A stretch of 64,000 nt of DNA from Straminergon stramineum (GCA_963920665.1 OY987267.1:4216001-4280000), one strand, 5' to 3'. Counted from the first letter of the stretch, positions 12,228 through 25,325 are shown. The notes: generated by a model from the sequence alone, not told the origin. Made by a program: numbers and translations.

Positions 12228-12639
12228 AATGCACTCAAGCAACTCCCCAAAATTAGAAGATTTTTTTTTCCATCCTCCAACTCTTGCTAAAATGATCCAA
12301 ATTGTGTATAGCGATGTTATAGATTTAGAGTGCCACCCCCTTATTCCAAACAATCAAGGCAAGCATAAGTTGAATATTGTAGCAATTAGTCGAGATCATT
12401 CAAAGCATGCAATAAAATGTGTTAAGATGGACACACCCCAAATCACACTCTGCCTAAACCACCATCATCACTTTGTTTACATCTCCAAAATCAATATGTA
12501 CCTATGTGGAAGAAACAATTTTAGAACATCTACCAACAAAAACTTGGACCCTTCATAACTTCTCCATATGGTATCCAAATGTCATGTTCTTCGGTGTGCT
12601 AAAACCTCCTTCCACTTGGCAACACGAAAGTATGAAAAT

Positions 12640-13105
12640 TTGACCATTCTAATAATAATAACTAGTAGCAATTAGTGGCGATTTGGGGGGTACCCACCTT
12701 ACAGCGATATTCTTTCATTGTGTTCACACAACAGTGAGTCTATCACCAAGATACTGTATGTTAGACTGTTGCTGGCTCATAGTTTAGGCTTTACGCGGCT
12801 GAAAATAGTACAATACCGACTTCCTTACAAACGAAGAATGAGCGCAGCAGGGCCTGTAACAACTGACCTTGTTCACGAAGCTGATCATCTCCACGCTTAT
12901 GTAGCATTTAGCAGGAAAAAACCCATCCTACCATTGTCAGAACAAATGGCTTCAGACTTCCATGGGATTAATCTCCCAAAAGGTGTCTTCTGATCGTACC
13001 TTTTAATTTGTAGAATGATTGTCTTTTTTCCTTTGAGTGTTTCTTATTGAAATCTTGGTTCCTGAATCGAGTAAGAAATGACGTTGTATCACTCTCTGAA
13101 CCTAG
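12640..13105 (+). other. GC-shifted segment ahead of the PheRS-alpha exons
   Basis: Base composition rises from the surrounding AT-rich repeat level. An open frame from ATG at 12838 to TGA at 12991-12993 encodes 51 residues, beginning MSAAGPVTTDLVHEADHLHA, that I do not recognise and that does not resemble the winged-helix N-terminal region expected of PheRS alpha. It may be a non-homologous first exon, 5' UTR or flank of the duplicated segment. Confidence 0.35.
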
Positions 13106-16100
13106 GTTGAAGACGTGAAAGACGAAGTTCGGAACCAGCTGACTGCCATTCAAGACGGCAAGGTATTTCAGAATCGCCACAGATATGAATCTGGATTTTT
13201 GAAAGATGGCAAATGTGTTGTTTGAGTGTATATAATAGAATCCACCCACCTCAGAGGTGTTTTAGAAAACCTGGCCCTCGTCAATTTGTCAGGGTTTGAC
13301 GCGACTGGGTTTTTTGGTGGCACCTGCCTTAAATGACTTGAGAATTGGCAGAGTTTAACGTGGGTAGTTCTTCTGTATGGAAGCCAGGCTCGGCATAGAT
13401 TTGTAGCAGGAATCTTTCGTTTTGTCTGTGCATGAGGGTCTTCGTGCACATGACCTTGGCATTGTTCGAAACCCTAATCATTCAATAATCTGAGAGTGTT
13501 CTGTTTTCAGGATATCCCTGAAGCCAGTATCATCGAGCTCAAGAAGAGCAAGCTGCTTGAAGACAGGTATTTGTGGGTTTTTTATTTTGGTCCTGTATGG
13601 CTATGCATGTGCACGTTTGTGAAGATTTTGAATTTCGTCAGCTGGAATCCGTGTTCAGAGAGTGTGTCGTAGCTTCGATAAGATTATGAAATATGATTGT
13701 GGCCATTCATTACATTTTCAACATAGAGTTTTTCAGTTCTCTATTTGTAAGTGACTGGTGGCATTGTAGATTAGGTGCGAGCCTTTAATGTAATGTATGC
13801 ACATGTGTGAACAGAAACGATACATGGTTTTCGTTAAAGAAAGGGCCTACCTATGCTCCAAGGCGAGTGAAGCCAGAGACCGACCTCACACGTGAACTTC
13901 TACAGAGGTACGCTTAGGTTAGATACTAGTCATTTGATTAGGATTTTGCGCACTACTATTGTTACTCACGTGCTGGTATTCAAAAGAAAAACTGATTTGA
14001 GTGCTCACTATGTTCTGGTGGGATCTGCTCTATCGATATTACAGTGGTGAATGGTTGAAACGAAAGTTCAAACCTTACAACTTCAATGCATTAGGCCAGC
14101 CCACCGAGCGTGGTCATCTTCACCCCTTGCTGAAGGTACTTCTAGCTCTCTCAGATTCTTTCATCTAATCATAGCTGCGTCACTAGATCGTAGCTGTTGC
14201 TTCACGTTTTACAGATGACTTGAATATCTTTGCACCACTTCCATTGCAATAGAAGCATATGGCATCATCCGCATCCAATATTCTGGTCAATTTCTGAATA
14301 GTCCATATTAGCAATATGATAAGTCATTTACAAAGGTTGTGCGTATATGTGTTTTACTAACAGGTGAGGATGCAATTCCGTAATATCTTCTTAGAAATGG
14401 GGTGAGTATTTCTTATATTCTACTACACTCTTTGTTTGTTGTAATCTGCATTCCGGATGCACAAACTTTTAGCATTTGGTGTCAGGTGATCGTCTTGCCT
14501 GTTGGAAGTAAGAAGTGAAGCATTAACGGCTATCAGAAATATAGCGTCTGTATCAGCATTTTATGATGACTGTGTACTACGTTGATCAGGTTTGAAGAAA
14601 TGCCAACAAACAATTTTGTAGAAAGCAGGTACCGAAGTTTGTGTTAACTTCTGTCCTTTTCTTATGGCTTTTGGATTGCACAATTGTGTTTTATTCATCG
14701 AGACTGCATTCGCCCACTTCCTGCGTTCAGTTTAGTATCTTTTACTGATAACATCCAATTGTCTCTGGAGACTGCAGCTTCTGGAACTTCGATGCACTCT
14801 TCCAGCCTCAACAACATCCAGCTCGCGATTCTCATGGCACTTTTTTCGTGAAAGGTGAGTTGTCATGACCTGTAATTTGTGCCAAGCTTTCAGACCATGT
14901 ACCTCAATGGGTATCATAGTTTGTTTATAGTATGCGTGGTACTTCATGAATCTTGTCTTATTGCAGACATTCGAAGTAACAGAACTCTTCAAGTCACTTG
15001 ATCTGCTTTTTTAAACTTAAGCTACAACTGTTTGTGTCCTAAATATCGTTGTGATTGTACCTGCACCTGCAGCTCCAGCTCGGACTGTTGAACTGCCAGA
15101 TGATTATTTGGAACGTGTTAAATAGACACATGAGACAGGAGGTTATGGGTCGATGGTATGCCAATCATTAGCCTCTTGGGGTTTGTTCTACTTCATTTGT
15201 ATCAGTGGTTTATATTTTGTTTTCTTCTCTGAAGACAACTATTTTAATTATATCAATAATGCTTGGTACAGTTAATGCTCTGAGCTTCAGCATGAGGAAT
15301 TGCTCATGTCTCTCATAATCTTCTGACGTTGTTAAAGATGGGAATGATGCTGAAAGTAGAATGTTGATTCTGCATCACTCAATTTGTCTTTGAATTCATT
15401 GTTGAAATCTAGCTACGCGATCAGGTATGGATATGACTGGAAAAGGGACAAAGCCGAAAAGAACTTGTTGCGGACACATACTATGGCTGTTTCTTCCCGC
15501 ATGCTCTATAAACTGGCTCAGGTATTTCGTGTTCTTGCAAGATTTCTTCAGTTTCTCTTCACCAAAGGAGACACATGAGGTCATGGAGAGCATTCTTCGA
15601 ATTTCTTTTTAACCTCAATATCTGAATTACTATTTGAACATGGTGGCATTTTCAGGAAGGGTTTACACCAAGGAGATACTTTTCAATTGATCGGGTGTTC
15701 CGTAACGAGGCTGTGGATCGCACACATCTTGCTGAGTTCCACCAAATTGAAGGTGCTGCTCCTGCTACGTTATTGTTTTAACGTCAAAGCCAAAACTAGG
15801 TGATTCGCATGTTGGAGATTGTTTAGTGGTCTAGGACATTGACAGTGCTGAACGATGTTGATGGACTGTTAAGTCTGCAAGAGATATCATCGGATGAACT
15901 AGTTCTAATCCATGGTATACGTCGTGTGTTAAATCCATTCTGTGAAGACTTCATTTGCTGACAATGACCGTCTGTTTGACGTGAGCCTAATGGTACGCTT
16001 TGATGTTATGACTGTTATTTAACATAGTGTTTGCTCTAGTACGGTAGTCTCAATTATCAATTTAGAATGCACTGCTTTAGTGGCACTGACCTATTTATGT

Positions 16101-17421
16101 ACGATACTGCAGGTGTTGTATGTGATAGGGGCCTTTCGCTTGGTGATCTCATTGGTGTTTTGAATGAGTTCTTTGCTCGCCTTGGTACGTTATCCTTTCA
16201 TTGTGTGGTTATTAGTATTTTATAATTATTATTATCGCTCTCTTTCTGAATGTGTTACTTTATTCTTATTTTCAGTATTATATTTAGCATCTCATTTTGT
16301 CCCGATATAGTTGTTGAGAAATGTTCGTTCATTTCATCAAATCGCAATCTGTTTTCCGCAGGGATTAAAAAGTTGCGCTTCAAGCCAGCCTATAATCCAT
16401 ATACCGAACCAAGTATGGAGATTTTCAGGTATGAATACTCTAGATTCTCAATTATAAAGACGTTAATCTTATCTTTAGTTTCCTTTAGGATATGCGCACC
16501 CTGGTTTGGGGGCTTCCCCATTCAGATTTCTAACGCTTCATGTGTAACAGCTATCACGAGGGTCTGAAAAAGTGGGTGGAAGTGGGCAACTCGGGAATGT
16601 TTCGATCTGAAATGTTGCAGCCAATGGGCCTGCCAGAGGATGTGTCTGTCATTGCTTGGGGCTTGTCGTTGGAGAGGTATGAGTAAATGCATTATTTTTG
16701 TGTTAATTTGCAGCAGTTTTTGTATGAATTCAGGAAGCAACAGAATGTAACGAGTGAATCTCCTGTTTTATATTTGTTGCTGATCATAATTTAGTAACTC
16801 CTGATTTTTTCGCTTGCAATCCGAAGATAGTCACAACTTCCCAAGACTGATTGAGCAACCGTTTCTGTGCTTCTTGACAGTACTATTCAGGCCAACGATG
16901 ATATTGTACGAGATTGATAGCATTCGCGATCTGTTTGGTCATAAGGTGAGACTCCTTTATACACTTGGCGCCTCATTCGTTCCGACTTCTTTTTGTGTCA
17001 AGTTGCTTCACAGTCGTTTGCACAGGACAAAGAGACACATTCTTGATGAAATTTTTTGACTGATCAATGATCGAGATTTTCATTTGGTTTCATTTGGAAG
17101 CGACAAGGCAATTGCACCTAATTGCATTTTCTAAAGCTACAGATTCCAGCCTAAAATTTACAGCATTTGGGGTCGATTTTGGGTACATATTCTATGAGAA
17201 TTCAAAGTGTATCCACACGGTGTCTGAGAAGTGCATGCTAAGAGAATCTGGGATCCCTTTTTGACTCTACTCAGTATCCAAAAATTTAACTATCGGAACC
17301 ATGCCCAAATGCTTATTTGGACGATTTTTGGCGTAGTCCCCTTAACATGGTTGGTTGTTTTGTGCAGGTTGACCTGAGACTCATCAAGTCAAATCCCATA
17401 TGCCGACTAGGAATGAAGTAG
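13106..17421 (+). pseudogene. Phenylalanyl-tRNA synthetase alpha subunit (cytosolic type), 5'-truncated and interrupted
   Basis: Fourteen spliced blocks encode the C-terminal two-thirds of the class II synthetase alpha subunit, which charges tRNA-Phe with its beta partner. Exons: 13106-13162, 13511-13566, 13815-13907, 14045-14135, 14364-14401, 14590-14628, 14778-14854, 15073-15155, 15425-15521, 15656-15752, 16113-16184, 16362-16428, 16551-16676, 16891-16945; final 17368-17421. Phases agree at every junction but one. Landmarks: [20 protein letters not shown], motif-2 [34 protein letters not shown], motif-3 WGLSLERPTM, end ICRLGMK. Defects: no N-terminal winged-helix exons upstream; TAG at 15123-15125 where family members have Arg (..ERVK-stop-THETGGYG); and the 15155/15425 junction needs two more bases to restore GSMGYGYDW. 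One usually conserved FRPEML reads FRSEML. Introns are kept, so this is a DNA-level duplicate, not a retrocopy. Sequencing error is the main alternative. Confidence 0.88.
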
Positions 17422-17823
17422 TCTGCGATTTCTATTTTAGTTGAACAATTATTGCAACAGGGTTGATGCTTTTCACACAATCCACGTGCACAGTACATTA
17501 GCAACAGTGGGAGATATTTATGTCTCGTGAGCTGTTTAGTGTTGATGCTACAGTATATGCAAACCTGCCAACAAAAGTTCCTTGCATGCACTTTAATCCT
17601 CACCTCCCAAGCATTCAAGGTTTAAGGTAGAAGCACCCAAATGTAATATGAGTTGTTCACAGACACCTAAAAAAACCCTAAATCCAAGGGCTTGTGGACC
17701 CAAAGTAGACAAGTGGGGTTTCAAGAAGTCGTCACTCTTTCAAGAAGTAGCCAATCATTTGCACTTGATTCAAGTTTAGAGTGTGTTGCTTTTGGGTGTT
17801 TTCATGCCCACTTTGATGTTAGT

Positions 17824-18030
17824 CTAGTGTCCACAGTAGGTGCATCTATGAAGTTGTTTTCAAAAATTTGTATAATATTTATACAAGCTCAAAAAAATAC
17901 GAAACCAATTTTGTTGGTTTCTTAAACCATTTCCTAACCTGTAGACAACATTTCTTTTTGCACATACTTTTACAATCACATCGTCTCTAATAAGTGTATG
18001 TTTTAGGTGTCCTTACCTTAGATGATGAAT
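17824..18030 (+). repeat. Dispersed repeat shared with 8775-8985
   Basis: Same-orientation diverged copy of the 8775-8985 repeat (shared blocks GTGTCCACAGTAGGTGCATC, CAATTTTGTTGG, ATTTCCTAACC, ACAATCACATCGTC, GTTTTAGGTGTCC). The two copies lie either side of the PheRS-alpha pseudogene, about 9 kb apart. Confidence 0.75.
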
Positions 18031-18779
18031 GAGTACCAACATGTTTCTTGCATATGTAAACTTGTTTTTTTAACACATTCAAACAAACCTTTTTCTTGTG
18101 TTAATTTGCTAACATTCTATTATTATAGATTTCTCAGGGGGTGTACTATATAGTATGTTTGATGATCACATGTGTTCAAGCCCCTATTACATCTATCTTT
18201 TATTTTAAAAATTATCTTGTGCTAGTTTAGGATACCCTACGTTCACTATAAATATAAAACAATTCTAGGTTTCTTAGACACTTGTGATGGGGTCATAAAG
18301 GAATTTATCATTGGAAATTGTGTTTACGTATTTAATGATATTCACTATACATAATAAGAAATGGACCATTAGATAACTAGTTTCAAATAAAAACTACTTT
18401 CAAAAACCAACTAAAATCAAATAGTAACTACTTTCAAGGACAAACCAACTTCATATAGAAAAAACATATACAAAGTGCCATAATAAGCATATGAATTGAG
18501 GGTGAAAATGCAGTGCATGTATTAATAAACATAACACATCAAAACAGACTTCAAAAACTAAAGGCTGCTCAAAGAAAGGTCCAAGGATTTGGTTTCAATA
18601 TGCAATAACAAAACGTATCTCTAACACAATATGGAGATCTTAGAAACATAACAACACCAAAAAAAATGGCAACCTATGGAGTGTATCATAGTGAATGCAA
18701 TAATGTAAACAACTAGCTCATTACTATAGCTTGGTCCAAAAATCAAAACCTAGATAAATCAAGAGTCAACCAATCATAG

Positions 18780-20495
18780 TTAACCCCTAAAGTTCTTTTA
18801 TGTATAGAGGTCTAAAATTGCTTTAAAATACTAGTCACCAAAACATTGCTAAAATCTTCATCCATATTTATTTTTTAACAAATCCAACTACATGATCCTT
18901 TAGATAAGCTATTAGTGTACACTCTCCTAAAATTTTAGTAAATAACTTTACAATTTAATTGCAAGATCATGATGCTTGGGTGTCGAAAAGAAGTATTTTC
19001 AACTCTTCCCAAATGGTTAGATTTCATTTTTCAATCATCTCACCCAAAAATGTGTAGATCCTACAACTTACAACTCTCCATAATATGTTGAAGAAATAAT
19101 TTGGGAATACATATAAAAGTAAATTTTAAAAATAAATTTCATATTCATGCTTGAAAAAAATAGTAAGTACGAAGAAGAAGAGAATGGTTTAATATACTAA
19201 ATTGTTAAGAATTTACTTATGGAATTGAAAAGGGCAATCCCAATGGTTGTAATGTTGTAGTAAACAATCAACATACTATCATTTTTTTTTCAATAATTAT
19301 AAAAAAATTCATTAAGTTAAAGGACTTCAAAGTTTATTTTAGAGTAGAGATTCTATAACTACCCTCAAACAAAAACTCCTCATAACTTTCATCTCAATAA
19401 TCAAAATGGAATGATTCAAAGCTTTCCACATATATATAAATCTAGAATACCAAATTTAAATTTAAAAAATTTAAAAATTTAGATTTTTTTGAGCTATCCA
19501 AGTTGTGAAAAAAAACATCATACAACAATTTTTTAACTATGTACGCAAAAGTTACAAATAATGTTGTGCCTTCATGGACATTTTGCATCTTCTTGGATAG
19601 TTGTATTTTTTAGGTGTTGCTATTGCATCACTTTTGATTGCTTTGCACCAAATACGTTTTATTTTTAGTGCTTGAAGTTAGCACTGTAGCTTCCTTTAGC
19701 CTTTGGTGAACATGCTTGGCATGCTAATTGAAATTTAATTATATGGTCTATGTTCTTTGCATTGAAATTCCATTTCATTTGTGAAAAAAATTTGTTGTAT
19801 GTGAAGAATGAATTGCCTAGGATTCTAGGAAGTATACACAATATTTGCCCCCGAATTACGATTTGAATTGTTGCACAATTATTATTTTAGAAGCATCAAA
19901 ACTACACTTGCTAAATCATATTAGGAATGCATCAATTTGTGACATATATCAACTTGTGACATAATTATGTTAGTCAACTATAACTTTGATGTTAGAATGG
20001 CAACCTTGGCTAAAATCATAGGATGTACATTGATTATTACAACATTACAACCATTGGGATTGGCATTTTTCAATTCCATAACTAAATTCTTAACAATTAT
20101 TTTCTACTTCGTTTAACTTACAATTTTTCCTATGTGTTGTACAATTTCAAATGATATGAAAATTTTGAAGCATGTAGCCAACTTGCTTTGAAGAATGAAT
20201 ACAAAGAAGCACCACAATTTTGGACATTTTTACATACAAATGTGACCTTGTGAAGTGCACTTGCCCACTTTTTTGTAGGGCCCCAAAAAAGATTTTTATC
20301 ACTTCAAATGCTAAAATCTTGCAATCCACACAATGGAAATTTCTGAAATTTTCTTCACTTCTCAAACCAATTCACAACAAGATCCTATAGTTACATTTGT
20401 CTAAAAAAAAATTTTTAATAATTTTTTACTTATACCAAAAGTGGTAGTTTTGGAGTGTTTTTGTAGAACACATAGTGGAGAACTTTAGGGGTTAA
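18780..20495. mobile_element. TTAA-family element with long inverted arms, ~1.7 kb
   Basis: Bounded by TTAA at 18780-18783 and 20492-20495, with symmetric ends CCCCTAAAGTTC and GAACTTTAGGGG. The right half (about 19990-20490) aligns directly with 31670-32123, while the left part (about 19190-19500) aligns with 31480-31740 in reverse complement. This copy therefore looks like a head-to-head rearranged, foldback-type derivative of the 885-bp form. No coding capacity. Confidence 0.7.
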
Positions 20496-21310
20496 CCAAA
20501 ATACATGTGTATATCTACCATACCTCCAATTCTCCAAATGTTGTTATTTTGAAGAAATTTGTTGTAAATCTAATAAATTTAAATATGTGCAATGAGCAAA
20601 AGACACAACTATGTATATATCTACTATACCTACAATAGGGGTACAAAGGGTGACACTTATTATTTATGCCCATGTGGCACAATTAATTGATCACTTCAAT
20701 AGATGTTATATTCATTTAGATGAAAGAACAACAATACTTGTGTTATTCATTAGTAAGTATGTTGTTTTATACTTTATAGTCAATACAAGAATGTGGTGAA
20801 TGGTTTGGAAAACAAATAGTGTTTATACTCTTGTTCAATCCTTGACTTTGTTATTCACCATTCTTCTTATACATGCTTTGTCAATCCCATATCAATCCCT
20901 TGTCTTGGCTATTTTTTTTTATATTTGTCGATGACTTCCTGGTCCTTGACCTCCACTATTTGTTAACAATGTTATGAATCCAAAACAAACTAAATACATT
21001 CATATTTTCAATTTCAATTTTCCTTCCATTGTAAAAATAATTATAGAAGACACTATAGCACATAAAATAGTGATTATTAATTATTAAGATGCAAATCATA
21101 GACTAATTTTACAAAAATTTCTACAATGTTTGAAAATCATGTATTCTATGAGTTCTTTCAATCTATATAGGTGGCTAAACACATGATTACTTCATAGTGC
21201 AACCTTTTTTTTGTACACTGATGCACTAGATAGATAACTTTTGAGATTTTCAAAAAATTATGGACTAGAGTAGAAGAATAAATAATTATATGACTTTTAT
21301 AAATGCTTTT

Positions 21311-22060
21311 GGATGATTGCAAGAAATACTTCATGTTTTTGGCTAAAAAACCCGATTTCTAGCTGTAGGACTAGCAATACTAGGAACTTCTATCAATTCC
21401 ATGCGTCAAACTGTGCCTGTGAATTTCAACTGTCAATTTTGGGCGCCTGTAGATCTTAACCGTTGATTCAGTACTATACAATACTATGGAGTACTATAGA
21501 AGCCATTGGAAGCAGAAAATAATAGAAAAGCAATCTATGGACCTTTTCATTTTTAATAATTCAAAAAAAATTGAAAAAAATCCTAGAAAAAAATCCATTT
21601 TAGTAGACAAGTTTGCTCTCACATTGCACCAAAAAATTCTTCAAAGAAAATTTTCTCCTACCTGAAAAATGTGCACGAACAATAGTCACTTTAGCCCCAT
21701 ATAGACACCTCATGCAAAGGTTTTTTGCAAAAAACTCTTCGTCTCTCATTTGAATGCAAGTACACTTCTAGCTTCTCCAATTTGTGGCTTCCAATTTGCA
21801 TTTTTAGGTACAACTTTGAACCCCAACCCACCCACCCCCTCCCAAATGGCTGAGGTAGACATCCAATTGGGGGCACTTTAAAAATAGTAAAGTAATTTTC
21901 AAAAACACCAAAAAAATTACAGAATGTGTGAAACTTTTATGTGTACCTTCATTCCAAATTTCAAGACAAATGGACTTACGATGCAAAAGTTATGACCAAA
22001 AAACCACATGTCCAAGGGCAAGGGGACAAAAAATAGGACAAGTGTTTCTTGCAATCACCC
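21311..22060. mobile_element. Non-autonomous element with TTGCAAGAAACACTTG inverted ends, copy C
   Basis: Left end GGATGATTGCAAGAAATACT, right end AAGTGTTTCTTGCAATCACC. Interior matches copy B in reverse complement and lacks the CACTA MITE found there, so it serves as the empty-site reference. Non-coding. Confidence 0.72.
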
Positions 22061-23527
22061 TTTTCTAGAGACATCATCACCAAAAATTTCAAAAACTTGG
22101 TGATTGGATTCTCACTAATATTCTTAAAAGATGTTGCTTAATGCAATGTAATCTAAGTGTAATTATCTCGGATTACATAGAAAGAAAGGGATATTGATGG
22201 ATTTGTTGAGCTATAATTTTTTTTTATACTCAAACTTGTAAAAATAAACAACCTCTATTGTAATTGTTTCTTATAGGCACATTTCTATTTACTTACTAAA
22301 TTGTTATGTATTTACAATTTATTTCACTTATTATCTACATAAAAAAACTACTTTTGTGGATTTTTTTCGAAATGTGCTTGAAAATTAAGATTTTGAAGTT
22401 GATCATTTCAATTAATTTTTAGATCTAATTTTACAATGGTGTTTTTTTACAATCAAAGTTTGGAGTAAATATAGAAAATCTAATATTCTTTAAAAAAAAG
22501 CTTTGAAATTCAATATCATTATATCTAGGTTAATATTACAACACCAAAGTTTGACTTTGACTATAATTGATTTTTCATTGACTCATATATATTTTAATTT
22601 ATTTTTCAATGAACTAATGCTATATCTTTTCAAAATTGGTTTAGAAACTAGAGTTTTTAACAAAGTGCACAATGTGCAAATTGTGTACTAATCTTTGGAG
22701 AATCTTTTGCACAGAAGAAATTTATGTTATAATTCATTTGTTTAGGTCACCTCTTGAAGGTTCAAAAGATTAGATTGAAAAGTCAAAAAATTGAAAGATG
22801 AAATTGTGAAAGTCTAAAGATCTTCTCCAAATATGTCAAGGATTTTCCTCTCATCACTACTCAAATCCCAAAAGTTATCTTCACATAGTCTCCAGGGATC
22901 TTTGAAGACATATTATCTCATTGCATCACGCAACTCTTAAATTCTAGGTTATCAATCAAACCCTTTCTAATATCTAATCTTCTATGAATTCATTAGAAGA
23001 AAATTAAAATTAAAAAATAAATCAAAAGGGAAATCAAATACATTTCAATTGAACTTTACAATGCCACATTAGGCCCTCAAACTTCTAAGGCTCAAACTTC
23101 TAATGGATGTTCTCATACCTTGAAAAAATATTTTAACCTTGAGATAAGATTTATCAAGACTAAATGGACCATAATAGAAAGATTTAGTAGATAGACCAAC
23201 CACATTGCAATGTTGAAGAGACTGATGGACCCCTCTTGCTTCCTTAAGCATTACATTGTAATAAAATTCATCTCTCTCACCCATTCATTCTACTTTTCAA
23301 TTTCCATTCTAAATTTTTTTCATCTTAGAATTGGCATCTTTATGTACATTTTACCCCCCCAAGTGTTTTGACATCCATATTCAAAACGGGAGAAGTGCTT
23401 CAATTTAGTGTTTTGTTCAAATACCTTCTCATTCGTCCTAATTATTCTTGAATCTTCAAAAAATGACCTTACCTCTTATCCAATTTGATGAAATTGACTT
23501 AGAGTTTACTATTAATAGTTGCACATA

Positions 23528-24113
23528 TTAACCCCTAAAGTACCAAGGTGTTTGAGCATAACTTTTGTTTTCTTCACTAGCTCTTGTAACAAGCATAATT
23601 CCTCAAATGTGTGGAAAGATTTTGATGATCACCACCATTGAGATGAAAGAAGACTTATGTATCTTTCTTATAAAAAAAATATCAACAAAATTGCACAATT
23701 TTTGAGAAAATGTCATTGTTGACAAGATTGATGAAAGATATCCAATTAGGTGGAACTTTGTACATACACTAAAATTGGAATGCTCAAAAGTGATCCCAAA
23801 ACTCTGATTTTTTCCACAAGTACATATCATCACAATTTAGAAGTGCCATTTTTTTCAAATCATTTTGAGCTTTAGAAAAAAAGATATGAACACGTGAAGT
23901 GACAACCCAAAGTGCCTTTCTTATTTTAAAAACATTCACCGAAAAACACTCACTCAATCATTTCTCGATTGTATTGTATTGATGGATTTAGCAAAAATAA
24001 TCATCTAGGGGCTCTTTGTTATTCACAAATTGTTAGTGAGGTTTACATTTTGAATTCTTTACAAATGCAGTTATAGAAGCCATGTAGTGGCCTTCTGGTC
24101 CTTTAGGGGTTAA
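23528..24113. mobile_element. TTAA-family element, ~578 bp
   Basis: Ends TTAA-CCCCTAAAGTACCAAGGTG at 23528 and GGTCCTTTAGGGG-TTAA at 24097-24113. Its right-hand TTAA (24110-24113) is simultaneously the left TTAA of the next element. No open frame of note. Confidence 0.75.
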
Positions 24114-24686
24114 CCCCTAAACATCCAAAATCATCTCCAAATTTGAGAAAAATCTTTATAAAGTTCAATTTCGAAGTATATTTTGGAATTGATATACAAA
24201 CAGAAGTTGTAGATTTTCATTTGTAGATTCCATCTCTATAGTTAGACTCACCAATTCTATCACCAATCTTTTTTTTTTTTTTATAAATTTTGAAAGAGAA
24301 ATTTCAAAATTCCTTTCAAATTTGGTTATAAGCAAAAGATTATCATTCTTTGAGTAAAATTTGTTGGAATGGATTTGAAATGAGGTTCTCTTCACAAGGT
24401 GCTTTTTTTGAAATTTTTGTGTTCTTCAAATCTATGACCTCAATTTTGCATATCTAGTTGTAAACTAAATTCAATGCAATTTGACTACTTGACATCCTTG
24501 CACATTTGTAATTAAAAAAAAATATGTGTTCTAATAACACCAAATCCAAAATTTAGATAGAACAACAACTTGATAAAGTAACTCCACAAATAAGAATAAC
24601 TTTCATCCAAGTAGTTAGGAGGATGAAACTCGAATTTCAATTTGTTCATTATCTAAAAAATAGTCGTCGGAACGCTTAGGGGTTGA
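24110..24686. mobile_element. TTAA-family element, ~569 bp, adjoining the previous one
   Basis: Left end TTAA-CCCCTAAACATCCAAAATC, right end GGAACGCTTAGGGG-TTGA; the final TTAA has one substitution. Insertion of one element exactly at the TTAA of another is what a strict TTAA preference predicts. Confidence 0.7.
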
Positions 24687-24880
24687 AGATATTCGCAAAA
24701 TCTTATAAAAATACAGAAAAAGATTCAAGAACTAGTGGATGAAATAGAAACATGTTTATTTCTTTTGAGAAATTTAGGGAAAAAAAAAAGCCTACTTCCA
24801 TTTGAGGAAAAGTAGAGATTTATTTTGAAATGGCCCTAACTGACCCAAATGAACGAGGTGAACCGTGAGAGGCAGCAGCA

Positions 24881-24920
24881 ACCGGACGGACGGACGGACG
24901 GACCGACCGACCGACCGACC
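24881..24920. repeat. CGGA/CCGA tetranucleotide microsatellite
   Basis: About five CGGA units (from 24883) run directly into about five CCGA units (to 24920), at the upstream edge of the hnRNP gene region, probably in the promoter or 5' UTR. Confidence 0.85.
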
Positions 24921-25063
24921 AACGGACAGAAGTTGCCGGTTCTTGGCCAGTCCCGTCGTTGCCTTCCCCGCTGGCAGGCCTTGGTCCTCCCCCCATTGCC
25001 TTTGCCTTTGGTTGGGCTCCATTTCTCCGTCCCTTTTGTGTTTTTGCTCTCCTTGGAAGTTGT

Positions 25064-25071
25064 AACCCTAG
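25064..25071 (+). promoter_or_regulatory. Telo-box-like AACCCTAG
   Basis: AACCCTAG lies about 260 bp before the hnRNP start codon. Telo-boxes (AAACCCTA-type) are common near the transcription start of plant translation and RNA-binding genes. Function here is inference. Confidence 0.35.
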
Positions 25072-25325
25072 CGCAGGATCCCGTTCCTCCCCGCCCCACC
25101 GCGGCCTCTGGTACGCGCGTCGGATGGGGGTTGTCGCCTGCATTCGTCTTCCCCTTGTGTCTGTGTCTGTGTCAGTTTCTGTTATTGCTGTGGTTGCCGA
25201 GCTTGATTGCATTTGCTGAGCCGTGTGGAGTAGCCTGCGTGGTGAGCCTCGATCGCGTCCCGAGCGCAGTCGTAGTTCCGACGTCGGGCGATCCGCCAGG
25301 CACGCTGGACGGGGAAGGGGACGCC

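Larger units (their letters stand above)
17422..24840. other. AT-rich repeat block, no gene recognised
   Basis: Gene-free for about 7.4 kb. It contains the second copy of the 8.8-kb repeat (17824-18030), a 1.7-kb inverted-arm TTAA element (18780-20495), a TTGCAAGAAACACTTG-type element (21311-22060) and two adjoining TTAA elements (23528-24113 and 24110-24686). The rest (20.5-21.3 and 22.1-23.5 kb) is A/T-rich DNA without frames or motifs I can support. Confidence 0.6.

Noticed and set aside
12838..12993. ATG-initiated frame as the N-terminus of PheRS alpha
   Set aside because: No winged-helix similarity and it stops before the first recognisable exon; not joined to the gene.
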